A stretch of DNA of 64,000 nucleotides from Palsa-504 sp050011155 (lineage in GTDB: Bacteria > Actinomycetota > Actinomycetes > Streptosporangiales > Streptosporangiaceae): positions 9,068 to 73,067 of the forward strand of contig JBEKJP010000065.1 of the NCBI GenBank assembly GCA_050011155.1. The letters are read 5' to 3'. This document shows positions 43,544 through 51,946 of the stretch, piece after piece. The notes below the pieces were generated by a model. It saw only the letters and a program-made list of their open reading frames with translations. It was not told where the DNA came from and searched no databases. Both the position numbers and the translations under genes were made by a program. Position 1 is the stretch's first letter; every line of letters begins with the position of its first letter.

Positions 43544-44641
43544 ATGAGCGTCTCGCTGGACGAGCACCGGCTGGGTGGCCTGCGCTGGATCGTGCTGGCT
43601 GGCCCGGACCGAGAGGCGTTCCTGGCGCTCGGCGAGCACGTCAGGGGCGAGCTGGCCAGCCCCGAGGAGACCTGGCCAATGCTGCCACGGCTACGCCAGC
43701 ACGTGTCGATCCCGCCCGGCCGCGATCACCTGGCGTCCGTCCGCCGGGTGACCGAGGAACGATTCGGCGAGGAACGGGCCGAGCTGGCCGCGTTCGCGGC
43801 CGGCGCCGCGGTGCCGTTCGAGGACCTGGCGCTGCTCAACCTGCGCGGCGACCTCGGCTGGACCGACGCCCGTCTGGGGTGCAGCGACCTGGCGTGGCGC
43901 CGGGACCGATCGGTCATCGCCCACAACGAGGACGGAGCGCTATCCGACGTGGGCCGGTGCGGGCTGCTCACGCTGACCGGGAATGGCCGCCCGCCCGTTA
44001 CCGCCTTCTGGTACCCCGGCTTCCTGCCGGCCAACGCGTTCGCCGTGACCGGCGACGGGCTGGTATGGACCATCGACCACCTCCCGGTCACCGTGCCCGG
44101 CCCCGGCGCCGGACGCCACTTCGTCGGCCGCGGGCTGCAGCGGGCCGCGCGGTCGGCCGATCAGGTCATCGGCTACCTCAGGGAGCACCCGTCGGCGGGC
44201 GGCTTCGCCTACACCGTCGGCGACCGGGCGGGCCGCGTGGTGAGCGTCGAAGCCGCGGCCGGCCGCCATGCCGTGGCGGAGGCGGGGGAGGCGGGGGAGC
44301 ATCCGCTGCTGTGGCACACCAACCACGGGCGCTACGTTCCCGGGGCCGAGCCGGAGGCCGGGGGGACGAGCGCGGCGCGCGGCGAGACGCTTGCCGCCCT
44401 GGCCGTACCCGCGAAGGACCCTGCCCCGTCCTGGTTCCTTGACGTCCTCACCAGCCCGCCGCCTGGCGGCGTCCGGTCCGACCCCGGACCGGACGGCCGC
44501 GGGCTGACCACGCTGTGCACGCTCGTCGCCGACCTCACCGCCGGCCAGGCCATCCTCGCCGCCCGCGATGAGGCCCCGGCCGCGATCTCGCTGCGCGATC
44601 TGGCCGAGGGTGACCCGCGCTCCCTAGCCGGGGCCGTCTGA
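43544..44641 (+). CDS. C45-type Ntn-hydrolase (acyltransferase/amidase-like)
   Basis: A 365-residue protein of the C45 peptidase/isopenicillin-N acyltransferase-like family. These proteins self-cleave before a cysteine that becomes the nucleophile. The probable nucleophile is Cys113 in RLGCSDLAW. SVIAHNEDGA lies just after, in the position of the usual N-x-D segment, and WHTNHGRY near residue 258 is a typical family element. The substrate is unknown; relatives hydrolyse amides or move acyl groups. GGGGGAG is seven bases before the ATG. It is divergent from the NUDIX gene and alone on its strand. Confidence 0.75.
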   Translation: MSVSLDEHRLGGLRWIVLAGPDREAFLALGEHVRGELASPEETWPMLPRLRQHVSIPPGRDHLASVRRVTEERFGEERAELAAFAAGAAVPFEDLALLNLRGDLGWTDARLGCSDLAWRRDRSVIAHNEDGALSDVGRCGLLTLTGNGRPPVTAFWYPGFLPANAFAVTGDGLVWTIDHLPVTVPGPGAGRHFVGRGLQRAARSADQVIGYLREHPSAGGFAYTVGDRAGRVVSVEAAAGRHAVAEAGEAGEHPLLWHTNHGRYVPGAEPEAGGTSAARGETLAALAVPAKDPAPSWFLDVLTSPPPGGVRSDPGPDGRGLTTLCTLVADLTAGQAILAARDEAPAAISLRDLAEGDPRSLAGAV

Positions 44642-44729
44642 TTTTGAAACCGGGGGGACGGCGTAAACCGGTTAGGGTGGTTGTGACACAAAGGCTACCG
44701 AGAGTAATCACTAGCCAGCGGAGGCAGCG

Positions 44730-45776
44730 ATGAAGGCACTCGTGTACCACGGACCTGGCCAGAAGGCCTGGCAAGACGTCCCGGACGCGACCATCAAGGA
44801 ACCGACCGACGTAGTCGTGCGGGTCGACACCACCACCATCTGCGGCACCGACCTGCACATCCTCCAGGGCGACGTGGCTGCCGTCACCCCCGGCCGCATC
44901 CTGGGCCACGAGGCGGTCGGCACGGTCGCCGAGGTCGGCGACGCGGTGAAGGGATTCAGCGCCGGTGACCGCGTGCTCGTCTCGTGCATCACCAAGTGCG
45001 GACGCTGCGAGTACTGCCAGCGGAACATGCCGTCGCACTGCCAGACGGTCGGCGGGATCGGCTGGATCTTCGGCCATCTCATCGACGGAACCCAGGCCGA
45101 GATGGTGCGGGTCCCGTACGCCGACACCTCGCTGTACGCGCTGCCCGAGAACGTGACGAACGAGCAGGCGATCTTCCTGTCCGACTCGCTGCCGACCGGC
45201 TATGAGGTCGGCGTGCTCGCCGGGCGCGTGCGCCCCGGGGACACCGTCGCGGTCGTCGGGTCCGGCGCGGTGGGCCTGGCCGCTATCATGACCACCGGGC
45301 TGTGGGGCGCCGCCCGGGTCATCGCGATCGACTCCAACAAGTTCCGTCTGGACAAGGCCCTGGAGTTCGGGGCCACCGACGCCGTGGAGGCCGGCGAGAA
45401 CGTGGTCGCCGAGGTCAGGGCGCTGACCGGCGGCGTCGGCGTCGACGTCTCGATCGAGGCCGTCGGTTACCCGGAGACCCTGCTGACCGCCGCGGCGCTG
45501 GTCCGCCCCGGCGGTACCATCGCCAACGTCGGGGTGCACGGCGCCCCGGTCTCGCTGCCCATGCAGGACATGTGGATCCAGAACGTCACGCTGACCATGG
45601 GCCTGGTCGACACCTCCTCGACCTCGACCCTGCTGAAGATGGTGGCGAGCGGCCGGCTCCCGGCCGAGAAGATGGGCACCCACTCGTTCACCTTCGACCA
45701 GATGGACGAGGCCTACGACGTGTTCAAGAACGCGGCGGAGAACTCCGCCCTCAAGGTCGTCATCACCCCCCGCTGA
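44730..45776 (+). CDS. Zinc-dependent alcohol dehydrogenase
   Basis: A 348-residue medium-chain dehydrogenase. The catalytic zinc ligands are Cys in TTTICGTDLHIL, His-Glu in GHEAVG and a later ligand; the structural zinc loop has four Cys in KCGRCEYCQRNMPSHC (about 88-103). The Rossmann motif is VAVVGSGAVGLAAI (about 170-183), with Asp in VIAIDSNKFR suggesting NAD(H). Substrate candidates are short-chain or secondary alcohols. CGGAGG precedes the ATG. It is transcribed alone and converges on the SWIM-domain gene. Confidence 0.93.
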   Translation: MKALVYHGPGQKAWQDVPDATIKEPTDVVVRVDTTTICGTDLHILQGDVAAVTPGRILGHEAVGTVAEVGDAVKGFSAGDRVLVSCITKCGRCEYCQRNMPSHCQTVGGIGWIFGHLIDGTQAEMVRVPYADTSLYALPENVTNEQAIFLSDSLPTGYEVGVLAGRVRPGDTVAVVGSGAVGLAAIMTTGLWGAARVIAIDSNKFRLDKALEFGATDAVEAGENVVAEVRALTGGVGVDVSIEAVGYPETLLTAAALVRPGGTIANVGVHGAPVSLPMQDMWIQNVTLTMGLVDTSSTSTLLKMVASGRLPAEKMGTHSFTFDQMDEAYDVFKNAAENSALKVVITPR

Positions 45777-45799
45777 TCCACGCCGGGCCGGTGCTGTCG

Positions 45800-47035
45800 T
45801 CAGAGGCTCGCCAGCGCTAGCGCCGGGTCGGCCTGCGGCGGCCCGCTCGGCTCCCAGTCCTGCTCTGCTCGCGCGTACGGGTACCAGCGCAGGTCTCGTC
45901 CGAGGCGGAGCTGCAGGTGCCCGGCGGTGATCCGGTTGCCCGTGATCGCGGCCGGGGCGCCTGTCTTGGCGCGCAGCGCGGCGCGCGCCTCCGCCAGCAG
46001 CTCCGCCGCGTCCGGGTCGTCGGCTACCGGGTCCCATTCCGCGCCCAGCAGGTCCAAACCCACGAGGCGGCCTTGCCGCCAGGCCAGCGCCTGGCGCGCG
46101 AGGTCGCGCCCCGGCACCCCGGACCGCGCCGCGAGCGTCGCGAACGCGGGCGTGCCCAGCGCCCGGGCCGCCCGGCGGGCCAGGTCGGCGTCGGCGGCGA
46201 GGGTCAGCCCAGCGTCTGCGGATAGCCCGGTCGCCAGCTCCCATGCCCGCCAGGCAGCATCGGCGGCCAGCTCGACAAGGTCCTCGCGGAGGCCGGGACG
46301 CGACGCCGGCGGATCCACCGGAAGCGCCGCCGGGGACCCGGGCCGCCGCGGTGGCAGCGGGACGGCCGGGATCGGCACCTGCGGGACCGGCCCGCGGAAC
46401 GCTGTCCTGGCGTCTATGCCCTCGTCGGCGGCCTGATCGGCGATTCCCTGCGGCCGCGGCACGGTATCCACCGCGCCCGCCGCGCCGCGGCGGCGGCCCC
46501 GGATTCCTGCCATCACCTGATCGCGGGTACGGCCGCGCAGCAGGAACAGGGCGAACGGGTCGGCGTCCAGCGCGTCTGCGATGAGGTAGAAGGCTGCCGC
46601 CGAATGCTTACACGGGTCCGCGTCGTCCGGGCAGTCGCAGCGCGGCCCCACCTCGCCGCCGACGGGTAGCAGGTCGAGCCCGGCGTCGGCCGCGTCGTCG
46701 GCGATTTCCGGCGGCAGTTCGCCGTCGAGCAGCGCCGCCGCGTGACCGAGGCGGGTCGAGATGGCCCCGAGCACTCGGTTCCATTCCTCGTCGGCGAACT
46801 GCCGCACCCGGATTCTGACCTGGTACGGCTCCGTCTTCCTGCCCCGCACCCTGGCCCGTGCCTCGCCCGGCGCGATGCTCAGGTCGCCAACCGCCCCCGA
46901 ACGCGCGTACTCACGTCCGCGGGGCAGCCGGTCGGGATCCAGCCGCGCCCGCTGCTCCAGCGCCTCCAGCCAGGCCCGTCCCCACCAGGTCTGGCCGAAC
47001 TCTCGCGGCCCGCTCACCGGACCGGGCCCGGTCAC
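45800..47035 (-). CDS. SWIM zinc-finger protein paired with a SNF2 helicase
   Basis: A 411-residue protein with the SWIM motif CDCPDDADPCKH (C-x-C-xn-C-x-H, about residues 138-149), preceded by a DNA-binding-like domain (FGQTWWGRAWLEALEQRARLD at the start) and followed by a long Pro/Ala/Leu-rich helical part. Such proteins accompany SNF2-type ATPases in many actinobacteria. Its GTG start overlaps the stop of the SNF2 gene by four bases (47032-47035). A far longer open frame continues upstream in the same phase but runs antiphase to the helicase gene and is not real. Function is unknown; a nucleic-acid remodelling or repair role with the partner is likely. Confidence 0.85.
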   Translation of the reverse strand: MTGPGPVSGPREFGQTWWGRAWLEALEQRARLDPDRLPRGREYARSGAVGDLSIAPGEARARVRGRKTEPYQVRIRVRQFADEEWNRVLGAISTRLGHAAALLDGELPPEIADDAADAGLDLLPVGGEVGPRCDCPDDADPCKHSAAAFYLIADALDADPFALFLLRGRTRDQVMAGIRGRRRGAAGAVDTVPRPQGIADQAADEGIDARTAFRGPVPQVPIPAVPLPPRRPGSPAALPVDPPASRPGLREDLVELAADAAWRAWELATGLSADAGLTLAADADLARRAARALGTPAFATLAARSGVPGRDLARQALAWRQGRLVGLDLLGAEWDPVADDPDAAELLAEARAALRAKTGAPAAITGNRITAGHLQLRLGRDLRWYPYARAEQDWEPSGPPQADPALALASL

Positions 47036-49836
47036 GAGGCCGCTCGCAGGCTGACGAGCTCGGCGAGCTCGGCGTCGGACAGCTCGGCGATCCAGCCTTC
47101 GCCCGAGCCGATCACGGCGTCGGCGAGTTCGCGCTTGGTCTCCAGCAGGGCCGCGATGCGGTCCTCCAGCGTTCCCTCGGCGATGAGCCTGTGCACCTGC
47201 ACGGGGCGATCCTGGCCGATCCGGTACGCCCGGTCGGTCGCCTGATCCTCCACGGCCGGGTTCCACCAGCGGTCGTAGTGCAGCACGTGGGTAGCCTGGG
47301 TCAGCGTCAGCCCGGTGCCTCCCGCCTTGAGCGACAGCAGGAACACCGGTACCTCGCCGGCCTGGAACCTGGCCACCATCTCCTCCCGGCGCGGAACCGG
47401 AACCTTGCCGTGCAGGAACACCGACCCTATCCCGCGGGCGTCGAGGTGCTGCTGCAGAAGCTTGCCCATCTGCGTGTACTGGGTGAAGACGAGCATCGAC
47501 TCGCCCCCGGCCAGGATCACGTCGCTGAGTTCGTCGAAGGCGTCCAGCTTGCCGGACCGGGCGGCCAGCGGCCCGGGTTGCTTGAGGTACTGCACCGGGT
47601 GGTTGCAGATCTGCTTGAGCGCGGTAAGGAGCTTGAACACCAGCCCTGCCCGCTCGATGCCCGCGGAGCTCTCGATGGCCGCCATGGTCTCGCGCACCAC
47701 CGCCTCGTACAGCGTGACCTGCTCGGCGGTCAGCGGGACGAACAGGTCCGTCTCGGTCTTGGGCGGCAGTTCGGGTGCTATCCCGGGGTCGGACTTGCGC
47801 CGTCGCAGCAGGAACGGCCTGATGAGGCCGGCGAACCTGGCCGTCGCCTCGGCGTCCCGGTACCGTTCCACCGGCACCGCCACCCGGCGGGTGAACGCCT
47901 CCAGGCGGCCGAGCAGCCCCGGTGTCGTCCAGTCGAGGATGGCCCAGAGCTCCGACAGCCGGTTCTCCACTGGCGTCCCGGTCAGCGCGATCCGGGCCGG
48001 AGCCGGTATCGCCCGCAGCTCCCTGGCGGTACGTGACAGCGGGTTCTTCGCGTGCTGGGCCTCGTCGGCGACGACCAGGCCCCAGCCGACCTCGGTGAGC
48101 AGGGCCGAGTCGCGCAGCACCACGCCGTAAGTGACCAGGACGATCTCGTCGGCGGCTAGGCCCTGCAGGTGCCGCCCGGCCCCGTGGTACCGGCGGACAC
48201 CGATCTCGGGAGCGAACCTGCGCACCTCCCGCTCCCAGGTGCCGAGCAGCGACGCCGGGCACACCACGAGCGTGGGGCCGGCCTTTGCCTCCCGCCGGTG
48301 CAGGTGCAGCGCGATCACCTGGATCGTCTTGCCGAGCCCCATGTCGTCGGCCAGGCAGCCGCCAAGCCCGGCCTCGCACATCCCCGCCAGCCAGGCCACG
48401 CCCCGCTGCTGGTACGGGCGCAGCGTGGCCGTGAGTCCGGGTGGCGGCCCGGCAGGCGCCGGAGCGGAGGCGATGCCGGCGACCCGCGCGGCCAGGTCGG
48501 CGAGAGCGCCTTCCGCGACCACGGCGACCGTCTCGCCGTCGATCTCCGCCGCGCCCGAGAGCACCGCACCGAGGGCCTCGGACGCGCGCATCCGGGTGCG
48601 AGGCGGACGGCGCAGGCGGTCCAGGAGAGCTGGGTCGAGGATCACCCAGCGACCACGCAGCCTGATCAGCGGTCGTTTGGCCTCGGCCAGGGCGGCGATC
48701 TCGTCGGCGTCGAGCACGGCGCCTCCGAGCGTCAGCTGCCAGCGGAAATCCAGCAGGGCCGCGAGCCCGAACCCGGCGTCGGTCAGCTTCTCCGGCGCGG
48801 GCGTGGCCACCGCCCTGAGTTCCAGGCCGTCGCCGGCCATGCTGGACGGCCAGAGCACCTCGACGCCGGCGCCAGCCAGCCCTTCGGCGGCCGGGCCGAG
48901 CAGGCTGGCCAGCGCGTCGTCATCCAGGTCGATCACCGACGGGCTGGCTTGCCGGAGCGCCTCTGCCAGCGGAGGCCATACCGCCGCGCCGCGTCGGAGC
49001 GCGAGCAGAAGGTCCGTCTCGGCCTGCGAGCCGAACCTGGACAGCACCGTCTCCGGCTGGCTCCACAGCGCCGCGGCGTCCACGATCAGGCTCGGGTCGG
49101 CGTTGCTGCGTAGCTGCAGCACCAGCTGGAAGGCCGGCCCCAGCCCGTCCGCCTCGGCCTCGTCGCCCCCGTCGCCGAAGTCCGCGGCCGCCGCGAGCGG
49201 CGACGGGACGGCCTCTATCCGCAGCCCCAGACGCGCCCCGGCGGCCAGGCCGTCGGTGGTGTCGGCCAGCCACTCGGCCAGATCGCCGACCGAGGTCGGA
49301 TCGGCCGCGGCGAACACCGGCGACGCCGTCGTGCGGGACGCGGCGGGCGAGCGCACGATCAGGTCGGCGATCGCGTCCCACAGATCGCGGACCAGCGCTT
49401 CGGGAGAGCGGAGCCGCATCGGGCGCGAGCCGGGGACCGCCAGGGCGTGCGCGGTCGGCGGGAAGGCGGCCGCCAGCTCGCGCAGCCAGCCGAGATCGGC
49501 CGGATCGAGCGGCCCGGTCCGCCAGGCATCCACGCCGCCGCGACCGACCGTCGGCAGCAGGCGGCCGCGGGCTACCAGGCCCACGCCGGCCGCCGTCGCG
49601 GCGGCCCAGACCTGGGCGCTCAGCCGCCCGCGCTGGCCGGTGCCGGTGGCGAGCAGCGCCGGAAGCGCCTCGGCGAGCGGGATGAGATCCGCCGATACCA
49701 GCCGCTTGCGGATACCGTAGGTCCCGCCAGGGAAGACCAGTTCGATCTTCGCGGATCCCGTGCCGCGCCCCCAGTGCGCGAACACGCCCGCCCGGGGAAC
49801 CTCGCCCGGCACGAAGACAAGCTCACCATCCAGCAC
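47032..49836 (-). CDS. SNF2/HepA-family ATP-dependent helicase-like protein
   Basis: A 934-residue protein. The N-terminal 430 residues carry the bacterial SNF2 auxiliary domain. The ATPase core follows, with Walker A CLADDMGLGKTIQVIALHLH (about 495-514), DEAQ box VVADEAQHAKNPLS, motif III LTGTPVENRLSELW, and the C-terminal lobe with FTQYTQMGKLLQQHLD and THVLHYDRWWNPAVEDQATD then RAYRIGQ (motifs V-VI). It uses ATP to move on or remodel DNA- or RNA-protein complexes. GTG 49836 has TATGGT eight bases upstream and no Shine-Dalgarno sequence, so it is probably leaderless. The SWIM gene overlaps its stop. Confidence 0.92.
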   Translation of the reverse strand: MLDGELVFVPGEVPRAGVFAHWGRGTGSAKIELVFPGGTYGIRKRLVSADLIPLAEALPALLATGTGQRGRLSAQVWAAATAAGVGLVARGRLLPTVGRGGVDAWRTGPLDPADLGWLRELAAAFPPTAHALAVPGSRPMRLRSPEALVRDLWDAIADLIVRSPAASRTTASPVFAAADPTSVGDLAEWLADTTDGLAAGARLGLRIEAVPSPLAAAADFGDGGDEAEADGLGPAFQLVLQLRSNADPSLIVDAAALWSQPETVLSRFGSQAETDLLLALRRGAAVWPPLAEALRQASPSVIDLDDDALASLLGPAAEGLAGAGVEVLWPSSMAGDGLELRAVATPAPEKLTDAGFGLAALLDFRWQLTLGGAVLDADEIAALAEAKRPLIRLRGRWVILDPALLDRLRRPPRTRMRASEALGAVLSGAAEIDGETVAVVAEGALADLAARVAGIASAPAPAGPPPGLTATLRPYQQRGVAWLAGMCEAGLGGCLADDMGLGKTIQVIALHLHRREAKAGPTLVVCPASLLGTWEREVRRFAPEIGVRRYHGAGRHLQGLAADEIVLVTYGVVLRDSALLTEVGWGLVVADEAQHAKNPLSRTARELRAIPAPARIALTGTPVENRLSELWAILDWTTPGLLGRLEAFTRRVAVPVERYRDAEATARFAGLIRPFLLRRRKSDPGIAPELPPKTETDLFVPLTAEQVTLYEAVVRETMAAIESSAGIERAGLVFKLLTALKQICNHPVQYLKQPGPLAARSGKLDAFDELSDVILAGGESMLVFTQYTQMGKLLQQHLDARGIGSVFLHGKVPVPRREEMVARFQAGEVPVFLLSLKAGGTGLTLTQATHVLHYDRWWNPAVEDQATDRAYRIGQDRPVQVHRLIAEGTLEDRIAALLETKRELADAVIGSGEGWIAELSDAELAELVSLRAAS

Positions 49837-49910
49837 GACACCGCACCATATCGGCTCTGCCCCCTGGCATGCCTGCTCTTCGGCCCGAATGCCGCTCGGC
49901 GAGGGCTTGG

Positions 49911-51374
49911 CTAGTGAACCGCCCCGGCGCTAACCTCCGCGGACATCTCCTCGGTGACCGCGGGCGGCCGGGCGGCCGCCCGGCGCGGGAGCAGCAGGGT
50001 CAGGCCGGCCGCCGCCAGCACGGCCACGGCCCCGATCACCATGGCCACCTCCATCGCCGGGACCGAGTTCCCGGGGCCAGGGACCCCCGAGCCGAGCCGT
50101 GAGTAGAACACCGCCCCGATGATCGCGACCCCGCTGGCCACGCCGAACTGCTGCATGGTGGTGAGGATCCCGGCCGCGGCGCCCGCCCGCTCCGGCGGGA
50201 CGTGCGCTAGCGCCGCGCCGATGAGCGACGGCAGCGCCGTCCCCTGACCGAGGCCGATGACCGCGGTCGCCGGGGCAAGATCCCACCCCGTTAGGTGGCT
50301 GCCGTAACGGAGGCCCGTGAGGACCAGGCCGATCGTGCCGAGCACGTCAAGTACCGCCCCGATCGTGATCGACCATGGGCCGAACCGGGCCGCCATGCGC
50401 GGGCCGAGGATCGACGTCACGGTGAAGGTGAGGGCCAGCGGCCCGGCTTCCAGGCCGGCTCGCAGCGGCGACTGGCCCAGGCCGGCCTGCAGCAGCAGCG
50501 TCAGCACGAACATGAAGCTGCCGAAGAAGAAGACCAGGGCGAAGTTCAGCGCGGTCCCGGCCGCGAAGGCCCGGTCGCGGAACAGCGGCAGGTCGAGCAG
50601 CGGCTCGCCGCCCCGGCGGGCCAGCCGCCGCTCCCAGCCCAGCGTGAGCGCGAGCACCGGCAGGCAGGCCGCCAGGCAGACCCAGGTCCAGGCGGGCCAG
50701 CCCTCGTCGTGCCCCAGCGTCAGCGGCACCAGCGCCAAGGCCACAGACGCCGAGACGCCGAACGCCCCGGCCGGGTCGAGCCGCGGCCTGCGGTGACCGC
50801 GCGCGGGCGGCACCACCAGCGCGGCGGCGACCAGCGTGGCCGCGCCCACCGGCACGTTCACCAGGAAGATCGCGCGCCAGCCCAGGCCCAGGACGTTCGC
50901 CTGCAGGAGCAGGCCGCCGAGAATCTGGCCGGACACGAAGGCCAGCCCCATGGTGACGCCGAACCAGGCCAGCGCCCGGCTCCGTTCCCGGACCGGGAAC
51001 GTCGCGGTGATCAGGGCCAGGACCTGCGGCACCATAGCGGCGCCGGTGAGCCCTTGCAACAGCCGCGCGACCACGAGTTCGGTGGGGGACTGGGCCAGCC
51101 CGCACAGCAGCGAGGCCAGGGCGAAGCTGGTCACGCCGATCATGAAGAGCCGCCGGTAGCCGAGCAGGTCGCCCAGCCGTCCGCCGGTCACCATGCCGCT
51201 GGCGTACATGAACGCGTACCCGCCCACGATCAGCTGCAGGGCAGCGTCACTGACGTGCAGGTCCCGCTGAAGCGAGGGGGCGGCCACGTTCACCACCCAG
51301 ATGTCGAAACCCGCCATGAACATCGCCAGCAGCACGACCGGCAGCATCAGCCAACGGCGCGATGCGGTTTCCAT
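49911..51374 (-). CDS. MFS multidrug efflux transporter, DHA2 (14-helix) type
   Basis: A 487-residue transporter with 14 predicted helices. Family markers are MAGFDIWVVNVAAPSLQRDL (helix 1), GGRLGDLLGYRRLF (loop 2-3, motif A), RLLQGLTGAAMVPQVLALI (motif B) and GQILGGLLLQANVLGLGWR (motif C), typical of EmrB/QacA drug exporters. AAGGAGTTG lies nine bases before the ATG. The gene is divergent from an ArsR-type regulator, and the 111 bases between them hold an inverted repeat likely bound by that regulator. Proton-driven export of a toxic compound is expected; the compound is unknown. Confidence 0.93.
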   Translation of the reverse strand: METASRRWLMLPVVLLAMFMAGFDIWVVNVAAPSLQRDLHVSDAALQLIVGGYAFMYASGMVTGGRLGDLLGYRRLFMIGVTSFALASLLCGLAQSPTELVVARLLQGLTGAAMVPQVLALITATFPVRERSRALAWFGVTMGLAFVSGQILGGLLLQANVLGLGWRAIFLVNVPVGAATLVAAALVVPPARGHRRPRLDPAGAFGVSASVALALVPLTLGHDEGWPAWTWVCLAACLPVLALTLGWERRLARRGGEPLLDLPLFRDRAFAAGTALNFALVFFFGSFMFVLTLLLQAGLGQSPLRAGLEAGPLALTFTVTSILGPRMAARFGPWSITIGAVLDVLGTIGLVLTGLRYGSHLTGWDLAPATAVIGLGQGTALPSLIGAALAHVPPERAGAAAGILTTMQQFGVASGVAIIGAVFYSRLGSGVPGPGNSVPAMEVAMVIGAVAVLAAAGLTLLLPRRAAARPPAVTEEMSAEVSAGAVH

Positions 51375-51417
51375 CAGGAAACAACTCCTTCGTACCCGAG
51401 TGTTCGATGATTGTCGA

Positions 51418-51437
51418 AGTTCGATGCATTTCGAACT
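51418..51437. promoter_or_regulatory. Operator between the MFS and ArsR-type genes
   Basis: AGTTCGA-N6-TCGAACT is a perfect 7-bp inverted repeat in the middle of the divergent region. Partial copies surround it: GTTCGA (51402-51407), GTCGAA (51413-51418) and GTCGAAC (51449-51455). The repeated half-sites suggest cooperative binding by a dimeric winged-helix repressor, most simply the adjacent ArsR-type protein. Confidence 0.7.
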
Positions 51438-51485
51438 GTACGACAGATGTCGAACTCATCGCAACCGTGATCTATGCTGAGGAGC

Positions 51486-51815
51486 ATGATGGACGACGTG
51501 GTCGAGCCCGCCGCGGACGACATGCTGCTGCCGAAGGTGCTCGCCGCACTGGCCGACCCGCACCGGCTGGCGTCCGTCTGCTTCCTCGCCCGCAGCGGCG
51601 AGTCGTGGTGTGCCCAGGTCATGAAAGAAGCCGGCCTGGAGATGAGCAAGTCGACCTTCTCCCACCACCTGCGCATCCTGCGCGAAGCCGGCCTGGTCAC
51701 CAAGCGGATCCAGGGCGCCAAGGGCTACGCCCGGCTGCGCAAGGACGACGTAGACCAGCGTTTCCCCGGTCTCCTCGACTCCGTACTCAACGCCGACGCC
51801 GCCGTCCGGGTGTGA
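51486..51815 (+). CDS. ArsR-family (winged-helix) transcription regulator
   Basis: A 109-residue winged-helix repressor of ArsR type: KVLAALADPHRLASVCFLAR (helices 1-2), MSKSTFSHHLRILREAGLVT (recognition helix) and a wing with IQGAKGYARLRKDD. The metal-binding ELCVCDL box is absent; the corresponding segment is GESWCAQVMKEAGLEM, so it is more likely to sense a small molecule. TATGCT (51473-51478) lies seven bases before ATG 51486. GGAG is also present, so a start at ATG 51489 is an alternative. It should repress the divergent MFS exporter and itself through the shared operator. Confidence 0.88.
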   Translation: MMDDVVEPAADDMLLPKVLAALADPHRLASVCFLARSGESWCAQVMKEAGLEMSKSTFSHHLRILREAGLVTKRIQGAKGYARLRKDDVDQRFPGLLDSVLNADAAVRV

Positions 51816-51931
51816 TCACGCCGCTGACCGGCCGCTCCGCCCCCCGCCGTAATATTCCGGACGAACGGGGATGGCTCAAGCCTCCCGAAAGTTCCAGCTC
51901 GCATGACCGGATGCCGATCGTACGCCTGTCC

Positions 51932-51940
51932 TGGTACGCT
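51932..51940 (+). promoter_or_regulatory. Extended -10 promoter of the hxs operon
   Basis: TGGTACGCT contains a TG-N extension and the -10 hexamer TACGCT (51935-51940), six bases before the hxsA ATG. No clear -35 and no Shine-Dalgarno sequence are seen, so a leaderless or near-leaderless hxsA transcript is likely. The 131 bases after the ArsR-type gene hold no other feature. Confidence 0.5.
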
Positions 51941-51946
51941 CCCTGA

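Noticed and set aside
44672..44710. Promoter for the alcohol dehydrogenase gene (TAGGGT, or TTGTGA with TAATCA)
   Set aside because: Both placements conflict with the position of the ribosome binding site or have weak spacing; not strong enough to list.
47036..48379. Long upstream extension of the SWIM protein
   Set aside because: It runs in another frame through the SNF2 helicase gene; the GTG at 47035 with a GTGA overlap gives the expected N-terminus.
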